Translations under genes and position numbers: made by a program
Source: UBA1672 sp964352375
Lineage (GTDB): Bacteria > Pseudomonadota > Alphaproteobacteria > Micavibrionales > Micavibrionaceae
Assembly (NCBI GenBank): GCA_964352375.1
Contig: CAYGSA010000005.1
Location: 1 to 59,841, forward strand
Reading direction: 5' to 3'
DNA length: 59,841 nucleotides
Shown here: one piece after another, positions 35,373 to 44,473 of the stretch
How positions within the stretch are numbered: the first letter of the stretch is position 1
Layout of the letters: every line of letters begins with the position of its first letter
Notes under the pieces: generated by a model
Databases searched by the model: none
What the model was told of the DNA's origin: nothing
Seen by the model: the letters and a program-made list of their open reading frames with translations, nothing else

Positions 35373-36817
35373 GTGGGACTCGCGAACGTCATAGCGTTAA
35401 ATCATCCGCCTCGTGAAAGCGATGGGCCTAAGCTTATACATCAGTTTACATCTAGTGGATCGGCTGGANNNNNNNNNNNNNNNNNNNNNNNNNNNNNNNN
35501 NNNNNNNNNNNNNNNNNNNNNNNNNNNNNNNNNNNNNNNNNNNNNNNNNNNNNNNNNNNNNNNNNNNNTCGTGCAGATCAAAGCCTTGGCCATCTGGCGC
35601 AACACCCAGATGAAATTGCACAGCTTCATATTGATAAAACAGCTTTTGTTGAAGGCGGTGTCAATCACCATGTTCATGGTTACTCTGTTAAAGAGACAGG
35701 GTTTGAGCAAAATAGTTCAGCCGCCGATAATACCGATGGCGACCCCAATATTGTTACGGGCACTGGTCGCCTTAAAATGGGGATTCAAGACGATGCTTAC
35801 GGGCGGGCCGAGCGTAAAAAATCAGAGCGTGCGTATATTCGCCTTAGCCAGCAAGAGATTCTCAGGCAGCAACTTGCCGATCTCAATGAGCGGATTGCAA
35901 AGCTTGAAAAGAAAATCGTGCAGATTGATGACAACATCTCAAAGCTGAAGGAAGCACGCGAAATTCTTGCGCATAATGCGTTGAACGATGATACCGAAGA
36001 AGGGCAAGCGTTGCGGGCGCGCCTGAACACGATTAATTCCGGTTTGCAGGGGCAAGGTGTTGATCTTGGGGTTCAAACGGATTCATCTGGCAAGATTGTT
36101 AATGCCGATGAGGCATCGAGTAATGCCGTTCGTGCGCAAGATCAGCAGGAAATTGAGAAAGATCAAGCAATTCAAGATATTCGCGAAACTCAGGAAAAAA
36201 TAAACCAGATTAAACGTGATAATCCTGATCTTGATAACTCATCTTCTGTTACTTATTCTGGGGCGGTTTCCAAAGCTCGTACCGCAGAAGAAACGGCAGC
36301 CCTTGAATCACGCGTCGCTGAAATTCGAGCGCAGACCGAAAATGATGGTGTCTTTGCTGCTTCAGAGCCAGCTCTAAACAGTTCCGTTGTTTTAGTTGGA
36401 GCCCCGGATGATCCAATTCCCGCGATCGTTGAGCCTGCTCCTATGATGGCGATGCTAGAGGCTAATACTTCAAGCGATGATTTGTTTGGAGGTTTTCCTG
36501 TATTTGAAGCTCCAACACACATGTTCGCAGATAATCAAGCTTCTGCCCCTTTTGGATATGATGGTATTTCTTCTGAAGCTTCTGAGCAAGTTCAGCCTCT
36601 CGTGAGCGGGCAGCGCTCTTATGGGTCTTATGCTGGATCGGAAGATAATTCGAGTGTTATTACTGCAAAATTTGCAGCTGTCGCGCCCAATGTTGCCCCA
36701 ACAACAATTGCACCACAGGCGGGATCTCTTGATATTGCTCACGCTGAAACGCCATTAGATGGCTCTCAGCCCCAAGAACAAGACCCACCGAAAACTTTAG
36801 CAACTATGGCCGTGTAA
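35373..36817 (+). CDS. Unrecognised coiled-coil protein, interrupted by an assembly gap
   Basis: The N-terminal 32 codons (from GTG 35373) run into a 100-N gap. After it an open frame resumes at 35570 and continues to 36817 without a stop, well upstream of the first ATG at 35777. I therefore treat it as one gene of unknown true length. The part after the gap begins RADQSLGHLAQHPDEIAQLH. It then has a long coiled coil (from about 35840: RQQLADLNERIAKLEKKI) and an Ala/Pro/Ser-rich, low-complexity tail. No enzyme motif or signal peptide is visible. The gap may hide repeats that defeated assembly. Confidence 0.65.
35469..35568. other. Assembly gap (100 N)
   Basis: A standard 100-N placeholder of unknown real length inside the 35373 gene. 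The frames on either side are out of phase by the nominal count, which is meaningless for an unsized gap. Confidence 0.95.
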
Positions 36818-36858
36818 ATAATTTTTAGCGCTTTATTATACTTTGTTTAATGTTTATT

Positions 36859-37863
36859 CTAGCCTGGGTCGAGTTCTTCCTGTGAACTACGCCCATTGTC
36901 AGCAATCTGGCTAGCTGAACCCGGATTGTGACTATGTTGTTGTGATCTAAGCTCAAACTCTTCCGCCGTCATAGTATGCATGCCTGATTCAAAATCAGAG
37001 AATAATCTGTATGCTAAGCCTAGTTTTTCATCCCCTTGACCAGCTTTTCCTAAATCAAAATTTATTATTTGATGGTCATTGATAACAACAATCGGATCAC
37101 CAACTTGCATGTTTCTGTTCACAACGTCCAGACCTTGAGAGTCCAAGTCAGATCTTATGCCCATTCCAGGTTCATATATTACGGGATAAATTGAATAGAT
37201 TTGTGCACCGTGTTCACGTGCTAACGGGGGGACTAGGTGGGTATTGTCACTTTTATCAGGATAGCTTGGGTTAAGGATTCCATGCATAATGATGTCATTA
37301 ACGTCTTGCCTTACGCCCTTTAAAAGAGCATTAATACCGTGAAAATGCTGAACTCTATATTCATGCTGTTCGTTTTGCATGGCTTCTATGCGATCATTAT
37401 GGTCTTTTTGAGTTTTGATTTCGCCGCTCGCACGTGCTTGAGCGTAATCAGCGACATGCCTATCTTGTATTTCCTGTAACGCGCCTTTGATCGTATGACC
37501 TTTTGGATCAACAACAACACCGACAGCCAAAAATGCTTTGCCTTCGTCTGCGTGCTGCCTTGCAATTATCTCCATTTCTTCCACTGTTACGGGAACTTGT
37601 ATAATACCAGCACGATTAACGCCTGTTTCTTGCGCCCATTCAGGTGTTTGATATCTATCGTCTTCGATTAAACGATATTCTAATGACCTGTCGGCGGCTG
37701 AAAGGCCAGGAATTCCTCCAGATACTTCATAATGGATACTGTTATTGTTTGTTGCATTTGCATTGGGAGTCTCAGCAGAAGCGGCCATGGGCGCGGCGGC
37801 TACTAATAGCGCTGATAATGCTGCGGCTTGTAATTTTCTAGAATTTGGTGCGGATAATGACAT
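36859..37863 (-). CDS. Unrecognised exported protein
   Basis: A 334-aa protein with a classic signal peptide (LQAAALSALLVAAAPMAASA, cleaved after about residue 30). The mature part is hydrophilic with His-rich patches (EQHEYRVQHFHG; RSQQHSHNPG) and a C-terminal segment resembling a small beta domain (VGDPIVVINDHQIINFDLG). No cysteines are seen in the mature protein and no known domain is recognised. It is convergent with the coiled-coil gene, 41 nt apart. Confidence 0.65.
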   Translation of the reverse strand: MSLSAPNSRKLQAAALSALLVAAAPMAASAETPNANATNNNSIHYEVSGGIPGLSAADRSLEYRLIEDDRYQTPEWAQETGVNRAGIIQVPVTVEEMEIIARQHADEGKAFLAVGVVVDPKGHTIKGALQEIQDRHVADYAQARASGEIKTQKDHNDRIEAMQNEQHEYRVQHFHGINALLKGVRQDVNDIIMHGILNPSYPDKSDNTHLVPPLAREHGAQIYSIYPVIYEPGMGIRSDLDSQGLDVVNRNMQVGDPIVVINDHQIINFDLGKAGQGDEKLGLAYRLFSDFESGMHTMTAEEFELRSQQHSHNPGSASQIADNGRSSQEELDPG

Positions 37864-37964
37864 TCTTATAATTTCCCTATCGTTTTTATTTATGCATTTC
37901 TTATACTATTGATCACTATTATGCAAGTTTAATACACCAATATGACAATAGAACCCTGTTTACA

Positions 37965-38834
37965 TTAATTCACACAGCCAATTGTAATTGATGAGGCCAA
38001 GGCAGAGGCGTTTTTTATGCCTCCTTTTTCTGCGGCCATGTATAGTTTGCCAATAAAGAGTGGTACCGGGTCTTCTATATCTTTATAGGCTGTTTGCGAT
38101 AGATCGATCTTGGTTCTTTCGTAACGAGAGATCACCGTGCCTGCTTTTTCTCTTTTCTTAATCGACCCAATACTGTCCATGACAATAGAGTTTAACTGTG
38201 AACAGGCATCGTGTCGCTTTGATCTGGGGTCTGCGTCATCTTCATATTTTGCGACGCATGCTTCATATTCTTTCAGGTTATCCAGATTTGCTTGCTCAGC
38301 GCCTTTTTCCTTTATAGCGGTTATGAATTTTTCGAACAGGGGCTCCATGATTTTTGAGTCCGACATGTCATCAAGTGATTCGCCATTTTCATACTGTTTT
38401 GATGCCACGTAGAATAAAGATAATTTCATTCCGCAGCCCTCTTTGCCTTTGGCAAAAGCAAGCTCTTCGACATCATATTCTTTGAAAAGCTCAGGAGAGA
38501 CGGGTGGAAAATTTGAACCTGTTAGCGGTGGAGGCTCATTTCCTCTTTGCCTTTTTGCGTCTTCATCTAACTTTTTTCTTGCGCGCCTTAGATCATCAAG
38601 CGTTACGTTTTCAATGTCTTCGATTTCTTCTCTTGTTAGGTCTTCAACTTTCCTGCCCGTGATCGATTCGATCTCTCTTTTTTCTCTTGGGGACAGGTCA
38701 TCAAGTCTAATTTTTTTTGCTGTGGTGTCTTTGGACTCGGCGGCGTAAGAGGTGGTTACAGTTGATGCGTTGATCATTGTAATTGCTAGCGCTACAAGGG
38801 CGATGACGGGCAAAATGACTAGTATTTTTTTCAT
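37965..38834 (-). CDS. Unrecognised exported protein with charged helical N-terminus
   Basis: 289 aa. The N-terminal signal (MKKILVILPVIALVALAITM) is followed by a strongly charged helical stretch (about 40-95; RKVEDLTREEIEDIENVTLDDLRRARKKLDEDAKRQR). A Pro-rich hinge separates this from a C-terminal domain with four spaced cysteines (GCGMKLS, YEACVAKY, HDACSQL, IGCVN), likely two disulfides. Family not recognised. It lies upstream of the cysQ-cysNC stretch, same strand, with 42 nt between, and may be read through from there. Confidence 0.65.
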   Translation of the reverse strand: MKKILVILPVIALVALAITMINASTVTTSYAAESKDTTAKKIRLDDLSPREKREIESITGRKVEDLTREEIEDIENVTLDDLRRARKKLDEDAKRQRGNEPPPLTGSNFPPVSPELFKEYDVEELAFAKGKEGCGMKLSLFYVASKQYENGESLDDMSDSKIMEPLFEKFITAIKEKGAEQANLDNLKEYEACVAKYEDDADPRSKRHDACSQLNSIVMDSIGSIKKREKAGTVISRYERTKIDLSQTAYKDIEDPVPLFIGKLYMAAEKGGIKNASALASSITIGCVN

Positions 38835-38876
38835 GGAGATAGTATAGCCCTATTTATCTTAAGAGGACAAGTTTCT

Positions 38877-39707
38877 TTAGAAATGCTGGAAAAATTCGTC
38901 CGTGCCTGCAATGAAATCGGGGAGGAGCATTTTTTCGCGCGTGCCCGTGTAGATTATTGTTTGGCCGTTCATGTCTTTTATATCCCCGCCTGCGGCCTTC
39001 AAAATTGCATGGCCGGCGGCGATGTCCCATTCGCAAATCGCACCGAAACGGGGGTATAGGTCGGCCTTACCGTTTGCAATAGCACAAATTTTTAGAGAGC
39101 TAGATTGACGCACGATTTTTTCGACCTTCAAGGATTCGAGCAAGCCTTGGTATTTCTGCCCCTGCCCGTGCGTGCCGCCTGTTGTGATCGTCAGGCCCTT
39201 ATGCGGCATTTTGCGGGTGCGGATTACCTTTTCGTTTTCTGTGTCTTCGATGTAACGGGTTGCCTGGGCGTCTCCATTTTCTTCGATGAAGGCTGAATAT
39301 AGCTCTCCTTTTTCAGGTGCGTAAATTGCGCCAATCACGGGTGAGCCTTTATGAATTAGTGCGATATTGACCGTGAATTCACCTTGCCCCTTTACAAAAG
39401 CGCGAGTTCCATCGAGTGCATCTACGAGCCAGAAATAATCACTTTGATTTAGATCTGGGCGTTTACCTGTTTCATAGCCCTCCTCGCCGATAAAGGGGAT
39501 ATCTGGAAGAATGGCGTTCAGTTTTTTTTCAATGAGAGCTTCTGCATCCTGATCGGCGCATGTTACGGGTGAGCCGTCGCCCTTTTCTGATGTTTTGCAC
39601 ACACGTACGCCGTCAAAATATTCCAGCACTAATTCCCCTGCCTCTACCGCTACGCGCCTGACTTGGTTACAGAGCGCTTTTCGGTGGGATAGGAGTTTAG
39701 ACGACAT
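38877..39707 (-). CDS. cysQ: 3'(2'),5'-bisphosphate nucleotidase
   Basis: Removes PAP, the by-product of PAPS use, as a Mg-dependent phosphatase of the inositol-monophosphatase superfamily. Metal-site motifs: GEEGYETG, the DALDGTRAFVKGQGEFTVNIALI block (WxxDPxDGT class) and CEWDIAAGHAILKAAGG near the C-terminus. Length 276 aa is normal. Its ATG overlaps the cysNC stop by 11 nt, so it is the last gene of the cysD-cysNC operon. Confidence 0.92.
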   Translation of the reverse strand: MSSKLLSHRKALCNQVRRVAVEAGELVLEYFDGVRVCKTSEKGDGSPVTCADQDAEALIEKKLNAILPDIPFIGEEGYETGKRPDLNQSDYFWLVDALDGTRAFVKGQGEFTVNIALIHKGSPVIGAIYAPEKGELYSAFIEENGDAQATRYIEDTENEKVIRTRKMPHKGLTITTGGTHGQGQKYQGLLESLKVEKIVRQSSSLKICAIANGKADLYPRFGAICEWDIAAGHAILKAAGGDIKDMNGQTIIYTGTREKMLLPDFIAGTDEFFQHF

Positions 39708-41679
39708 AATCGAGTGATTGTTCCTTGGCTTGACCTGTCATATCGCCCAGCGCGATTTGACTTTCTATGTATTCTACGAGTTGTTTCACACAGAAATCAA
39801 TGCTGTTGTTGTTTGTGTCGATGATTAGCTCAGGATTTTCGGGCGATTCGTACGGCGCGTTGTTAGATAAGCCTGTTAATGCCTTTATCTCGCCCGTTCT
39901 GGCTTTTTTGTATAATCCCGTTTCATCGCGCTCTTCGCAGGTTTCAAGGTCTGCGGTTACAGCAATTTCGTGGAAATGCGCTCTTGCGCGGTCGCGGACA
40001 AGGCGGCGATCTGATCTGTAGGGAGAGATGAAGGCGGTGATTACGACTTGCCCCGAGCTTGCCATTAATTCGGCGATGTGACCGACGCGGCGGATGTTCT
40101 CGGCACGGTCTTTGGGGGCGAAGCCTAAATCTTTGTTGATGCCTTTGCGCACGTTTCCGCTGTCTAGGACGACGATATTGATCCCTTTCTCGAACAATGC
40201 CTTTTCCGCTGCCATGGCGAGCGTTGTTTTCCCCGCGCCCGAAAGGCCTGTGAGCCAAAACACCCCCCCCTTGTGACCGTTGGCTTTTGCGCGCTCGTCG
40301 GGGGAGATGATGTGATCGACCCAGTCAATGTTTTGCGCCTTTGGTTTTTCGCTGCGTTGATCGGCGTAGCCTTCCATGCTTAATGCGCCGCCGCCAACGA
40401 TGTCGTAGCCTTCATAGACGACCAAACGACCTAGGCGTTCGTTATCTGTATATGGGTCAACGGGCAGGAGATCGCGCGCGCGGAAGGTGACTTCGGCAAC
40501 CGCGTTGCGGGCGACTTCGGCGTTTGAGGAGGTGTCGGCAAGGTCTTGGGTGTCGATGACTTTGTCGATGGATTGTACAGACACCATCGCCTCGTGCGTG
40601 CCATAGCGAATTTTGTAGGAATTCCCGACCTTGAGCGGTTTGTGTGCAAGCCAGAAGAGCCGCGCGCGGAACACGTTCGAAAGCATTGGCGGATTTTCGA
40701 TGTGGGAGCCGATATGCCCGCGCTCTACGAACAGGCGCTGATCGAGCGTGATGCCGATGGCCTCGCCGGGATGGGCTTCAACCTTGCCTTTGTTCTCTGG
40801 CCAGACCTCAATGGAGGTGACCGTTGCGCTCTCATTTGTGGGAGAGAATAGGATTTCATCGCCCTTGCGCAAGATGCCTGTTTCCACACGCCCGACGATG
40901 ACGCGTTTTTCTTCGAAGCGGTAGACGTCTTGAACGGGAAATCTGAGCGGAAGGGCGGCGGGCGGCGGTGCGATTTCGAAACTGTCGAGGACGTCGATCA
41001 GGTTTTTATCTTTGTACCAGCCCATGGCTTCACTACGCCCAGCGATCATGTCGCCGTGACGCGCGGAAATGGGCACGATGAAGCGCGGGGTTAGGCCGAT
41101 GGAGGCGAGATAGGTTTTCACTTGCTCGGATACGTCTTTGAATGTTTTTTCCGAATCCTCCACCATGTCCATTTTGTTGATCACAACAGCCACTTGTTTG
41201 AGGCCGAGGAGATGGAGCAAATAAGCGTGGCGGCGGGTTTGTTCTTGCACGCCTTCTGTGCCATCAACCACAAGGATGGCGGCGTCGGCGGCGGCGGCGC
41301 CAGAGATCATGTTTTTTAAAAATTCGCGGTGACCAGGCGCATCGATGATGACGTAATCGCGCTCCTCGGTGGAGAACCAGATTTGTGTGGAATCGATGGT
41401 GACGGCCTGATCGCGCTCTGCTTGGAAACTATCGAGGACGAAGGACCATTCGATCACATCTGTGCCGCGGCGTTTACAGATGGCCTCCAACTCTTCAACC
41501 TTTCCTTCGGGCAAAGAATTTGTGTCATAGAGCAGACGCCCGATGAGCGTTGATTTTCCGTGGTCAACATGACCGACGATAACGACGCGCACAGGCTGCG
41601 CCGCGTTTTGTTTTTTACGGGTTGCGGGCGCGTTCTGTGCCTCTTGTTCGTTTAGTTGTATTACGTCTTGTTGTGTCAT
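39697..41679 (-). CDS. cysNC: Sulfate adenylyltransferase large subunit fused to APS kinase (CysNC)
   Basis: Activates sulfate. The N-terminal GTPase (CysN, residues about 25-440; GHVDHGKST, DAPGHREFLKNM, NKMDMVE) drives APS formation with CysD. The C-terminal APS kinase (from about 460; P-loop GLSGAGKT near 478, FISPYRSDR) phosphorylates APS to PAPS. Both nucleotide sites look intact. The fusion is common in Alphaproteobacteria. Because the local CysH has the APS-reductase cluster cysteines, PAPS made here may serve sulfotransfer rather than only assimilation. The start lies 21 nt after a small unknown ORF. Confidence 0.95.
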   Translation of the reverse strand: MTQQDVIQLNEQEAQNAPATRKKQNAAQPVRVVIVGHVDHGKSTLIGRLLYDTNSLPEGKVEELEAICKRRGTDVIEWSFVLDSFQAERDQAVTIDSTQIWFSTEERDYVIIDAPGHREFLKNMISGAAAADAAILVVDGTEGVQEQTRRHAYLLHLLGLKQVAVVINKMDMVEDSEKTFKDVSEQVKTYLASIGLTPRFIVPISARHGDMIAGRSEAMGWYKDKNLIDVLDSFEIAPPPAALPLRFPVQDVYRFEEKRVIVGRVETGILRKGDEILFSPTNESATVTSIEVWPENKGKVEAHPGEAIGITLDQRLFVERGHIGSHIENPPMLSNVFRARLFWLAHKPLKVGNSYKIRYGTHEAMVSVQSIDKVIDTQDLADTSSNAEVARNAVAEVTFRARDLLPVDPYTDNERLGRLVVYEGYDIVGGGALSMEGYADQRSEKPKAQNIDWVDHIISPDERAKANGHKGGVFWLTGLSGAGKTTLAMAAEKALFEKGINIVVLDSGNVRKGINKDLGFAPKDRAENIRRVGHIAELMASSGQVVITAFISPYRSDRRLVRDRARAHFHEIAVTADLETCEERDETGLYKKARTGEIKALTGLSNNAPYESPENPELIIDTNNNSIDFCVKQLVEYIESQIALGDMTGQAKEQSLDYVV

Positions 41680-41700
41680 TTTATTTTGCCAACTTTGGAA

Positions 41701-42015
41701 TCAATTTTTTTCTATTAAGCTATCCATTATTTTATAGACTCGCCCTTGCTCGTGTTCATTTAAAAATCGCGTGCAATTAATACCCAGATTATGAACATGC
41801 TTAAAATTATAATCAGTCATTTGCATTACCCCTAAAGAATGACTGTTTACAGCCCATACAGATAAAACAATACCTATCGCCATTTCTTGTTTATTTTTAG
41901 ACAGATCACCCAATTGAGTAAGCGTATAACTCTCAATAGCTGTAACTTGGCCAACAGTTTCTTTTGGAACACGTTTACGTATCGCTTTCGAGGGCTTATC
42001 AAATAATCCTAACAT
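41701..42015 (-). CDS. Unrecognised 104-aa protein between cysD and cysNC
   Basis: A short AT-rich gene with a convincing ribosome site (AAAGGAAA, about 8 nt before ATG 42015) placed between two genes that are normally adjacent. The sequence is soluble and mixed alpha/beta in appearance, with a MAIGIVLSVWAVNSHSLG hydrophobic stretch that could be one membrane-leaning helix or a core strand. One cysteine. No family recognised. Base composition is visibly richer in A/T than flanking cys genes, which fits later insertion. It could be a small regulator of sulfate activation, or a passenger. Confidence 0.6.
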   Translation of the reverse strand: MLGLFDKPSKAIRKRVPKETVGQVTAIESYTLTQLGDLSKNKQEMAIGIVLSVWAVNSHSLGVMQMTDYNFKHVHNLGINCTRFLNEHEQGRVYKIMDSLIEKN

Positions 42016-42082
42016 AAAAAATTTCCTTTCGTTTATATATCCTCGCCTTTGGATTTCGCTGACGCAAAACCCAAGACATCGT

Positions 42083-42898
42083 TCACATATACCCTGATGC
42101 TCTTAATTTTTCAAAGCTGTCTTCGGTTTCGGTGTCCATGGAGCGGCCGGCACGTTCTGACGTATTGGTGGTTTCCAATTCTTCGATGATTTCTTCGATG
42201 GAGCTTGCGGTGCTTTCAACGGGGAAGGTCAGGTTTTTCTCACCCAATGAGCGATAGCGCATCATTTTGCCTGTTTCTTCGTCTTTTTGCGCCAGATAGA
42301 GCGGGCAGAACGGGATACCTTCGCGCTGGTGATAGCGCCAGATGTCGATCTCCGTCCAATGCAAGATGGGGTGGATGCGCAAATGCGCGCCTTCAGGGAA
42401 TTCGGTTTTATATTGATCCCAGAATTCGGGGGGCTGATCTTTGAAATCCCACGCGCCGTCGATTGTACGGGGGGAGAAGACGCGTTCTTTTGCACGTAGA
42501 CCTTGTTCATCACGGCGGATGCCGCCAGTGATGCCCTTGAACCCTTGTTCTTTCATCAGAATTTTAAGCCCCTCGGTTTTGCGCATCGCAGAGCGCGTAT
42601 TGGGCGGAAGGGTTTGATCCATTTCTTCTTCGGGCGGGCATGGTTGGTTGATGCAGTTTAGATCCCATTCGTCGATCAGTTTATCGCGGAAGGCGTAGAC
42701 CTCGTCCATTTCCATGCCTGTATCTAGCAAGCATACAGGAAACGGCACGCGCCCCAAGAATGCCTTGCGCACCATCCACAGCATTGCGGTTGAATCCTTG
42801 CCGATTGACCACATCATACCCATCGGCGATATGCGGTTATAGGCCTCACGTAATATATAGACCGTTTTTGCTTCGAGTTCGTCGAGGTAGCTGTACAT
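42083..42898 (-). CDS. cysD: Sulfate adenylyltransferase small subunit
   Basis: ATP sulfurylase catalytic subunit that makes APS from ATP and sulfate. The ATG at 42898 has an AGGAGG ribosome site 5-8 nt upstream and gives 271 aa beginning MYSYLDELEAKTVYILREAYN; in-frame codons further up are in the promoter. PP-loop motif WSIGKDSTAMLWMVRKAFLG is near residue 30. Other family blocks: LLDTGMEMDEVYAFRD, GGIRRDEQGLRAKERVFSPR and LHWTEIDIWRYHQREGIP. First gene of the operon; a dyad shared with the cysG region lies 13-33 nt upstream. Confidence 0.94.
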   Translation of the reverse strand: MYSYLDELEAKTVYILREAYNRISPMGMMWSIGKDSTAMLWMVRKAFLGRVPFPVCLLDTGMEMDEVYAFRDKLIDEWDLNCINQPCPPEEEMDQTLPPNTRSAMRKTEGLKILMKEQGFKGITGGIRRDEQGLRAKERVFSPRTIDGAWDFKDQPPEFWDQYKTEFPEGAHLRIHPILHWTEIDIWRYHQREGIPFCPLYLAQKDEETGKMMRYRSLGEKNLTFPVESTASSIEEIIEELETTNTSERAGRSMDTETEDSFEKLRASGYM

Positions 42899-42910
42899 TG
42901 CCCCTCCTCC

Positions 42911-42933
42911 TATATCACATATTTTATTTGTAT
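42911..42933. promoter_or_regulatory. Putative Rrf2 operator upstream of cysD
   Basis: TATATCACATA-N7-TGTAT, identical in its conserved blocks to 12890-12912. Inner dyad ACATA-N5-TTTGT (42917-42931) is one mismatch from perfect. Its closeness to the cysD ribosome site would let a bound repressor block transcription just downstream of the start. Confidence 0.5.
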
Positions 42934-43017
42934 ATGCATTTTTAAATTGTAATATAGGGATATAGCGCGTGGTTTCTGGAGCTGCAATATACAAATTATA
43001 AATGTTATTTTTTGTTT

Positions 43018-44322
43018 TTAAACACGGCCTACAGAGATGTAGTCAAAGCCCTGCTCTCGCATTTCGGACGGCTTATAGATATTACGAAGGTCTGCGATTA
43101 CGTTGCCCTTCATCGCATCCTTTAAACGTTTCATGTCGAGGGCGCGGTACTGGTTCCATTCTGTGATGATCGCAACGGCGTCTGCGCCGCTTGCTGCTTC
43201 GTAGGCATCTTTGCACCACGACACATCATCAAGAAGGCCTTTGGCAGCCTCGATTGCTTCGGGGTCAGTTGCGGAGACTGTTGCGCCCGCCTGTTGCAAG
43301 ATTTGGATAATTGTCAAGGCAGGAGCGTCGCGCATATCATCTGTGTTTGGCTTGAACGCCACACCGAGGATTGCGATTTTCTTGCCGCGCACATCACCGC
43401 CGCAGGCTGCGATAATTCTATCAGCCATACGCGCTTTGCGGTCATCATTCACAGCGACGACGGCCTCGACGATGCGTTGCGGCGCGCCGTATTTTTGGCC
43501 TGCACGCGTTAGTGCGAGCGTATCTTTCGGGAAACATGACCCGCCATAGCCCGGGCCAGCGTGCAAGAACTTAGAGCCGATGCGACCATCAAGGCCAATT
43601 CCTTTTGCGACTTGTTGCACGTCTGCGCCTACTTGTTCGCACAGATCTGCAATTTCGTTGATGAATGTGATTTTCGTCGCGAGAAATGCGTTTGCGGCGT
43701 ATTTGATGATTTCCGCTGTTTCTCGCTGTGTGAATAAAATTGGTGTTTCATTGATGAATAGCGGGCGGTACACTTCGCGCATCACGTCGCGCGCGCGGTC
43801 ATTTTCAACGCCAACCACAACACGGTCCGGGCGCATAAAGTCATCAATTGCCGCGCCTTCACGGAGGAATTCAGGGTTTGAAGCCACATCAAAATCAGCA
43901 TCAGGATTTTCAGCGCGGATAATGTCTTCGACTTCTTTTCCCGTTCCGACGGGAACAGTCGATTTGTTTACGACAACAGTGTAGCCCTCAAGGTTTTTCG
44001 CCACATCGCGCGCGGCGGCGTGAACATAACTTAGGTCTGCGTCGCGGCCATAGCGGCGAGACGGCGTTCCAACAGCAATAAAGACTGCATCACAGCCTTT
44101 TACACCTTCGGCGATGTCGGTTGTAAATTTGATACGGCCAGAATCGATTTGGCGCTTCAGGAGTTCCTCGAGGCCCGGCTCATAGATTGGAATTTCACCT
44201 TTTTTAAGGCGCTCTACTTTGTCGACGTCTAAATCAACGCAGACAATATCATGACCGAATTCTGCAAAACATGTCCCTGAAACCAAGCCTACATAGCCTG
44301 TTCCAATCATTCCAATACGCAT
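43018..44322 (-). CDS. ugd: UDP-glucose 6-dehydrogenase
   Basis: Oxidises UDP-glucose to UDP-glucuronate with two NAD+, supplying uronic acids for surface polysaccharide. N-terminal NAD motif GTGYVGLVSG (7-16), catalytic Cys263 within GPGYGGSCFPKD, and the C-terminal GVAFKPNTDDMRDAPAL block are present. Length 434 aa is typical. It stands alone, divergent from the SapC gene, with 150 bp of AT-rich sequence between. It could supply the glycosyltransferases at 32.9-35 kb. Confidence 0.95.
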   Translation of the reverse strand: MRIGMIGTGYVGLVSGTCFAEFGHDIVCVDLDVDKVERLKKGEIPIYEPGLEELLKRQIDSGRIKFTTDIAEGVKGCDAVFIAVGTPSRRYGRDADLSYVHAAARDVAKNLEGYTVVVNKSTVPVGTGKEVEDIIRAENPDADFDVASNPEFLREGAAIDDFMRPDRVVVGVENDRARDVMREVYRPLFINETPILFTQRETAEIIKYAANAFLATKITFINEIADLCEQVGADVQQVAKGIGLDGRIGSKFLHAGPGYGGSCFPKDTLALTRAGQKYGAPQRIVEAVVAVNDDRKARMADRIIAACGGDVRGKKIAILGVAFKPNTDDMRDAPALTIIQILQQAGATVSATDPEAIEAAKGLLDDVSWCKDAYEAASGADAVAIITEWNQYRALDMKRLKDAMKGNVIADLRNIYKPSEMREQGFDYISVGRV

Positions 44323-44473
44323 AATGCCTCCGCTGTTTCTTTACGCAAATTCTTACAAAGCGTTTCTATCTGATTTTAAAACCGAATGAAAGGCGAAAAA
44401 GCGTTGCAATGTTAAGCTGTTTATTCGTAGTATTTTAAATATGTATTAACTATGATCAAGGATTATAACTTAA

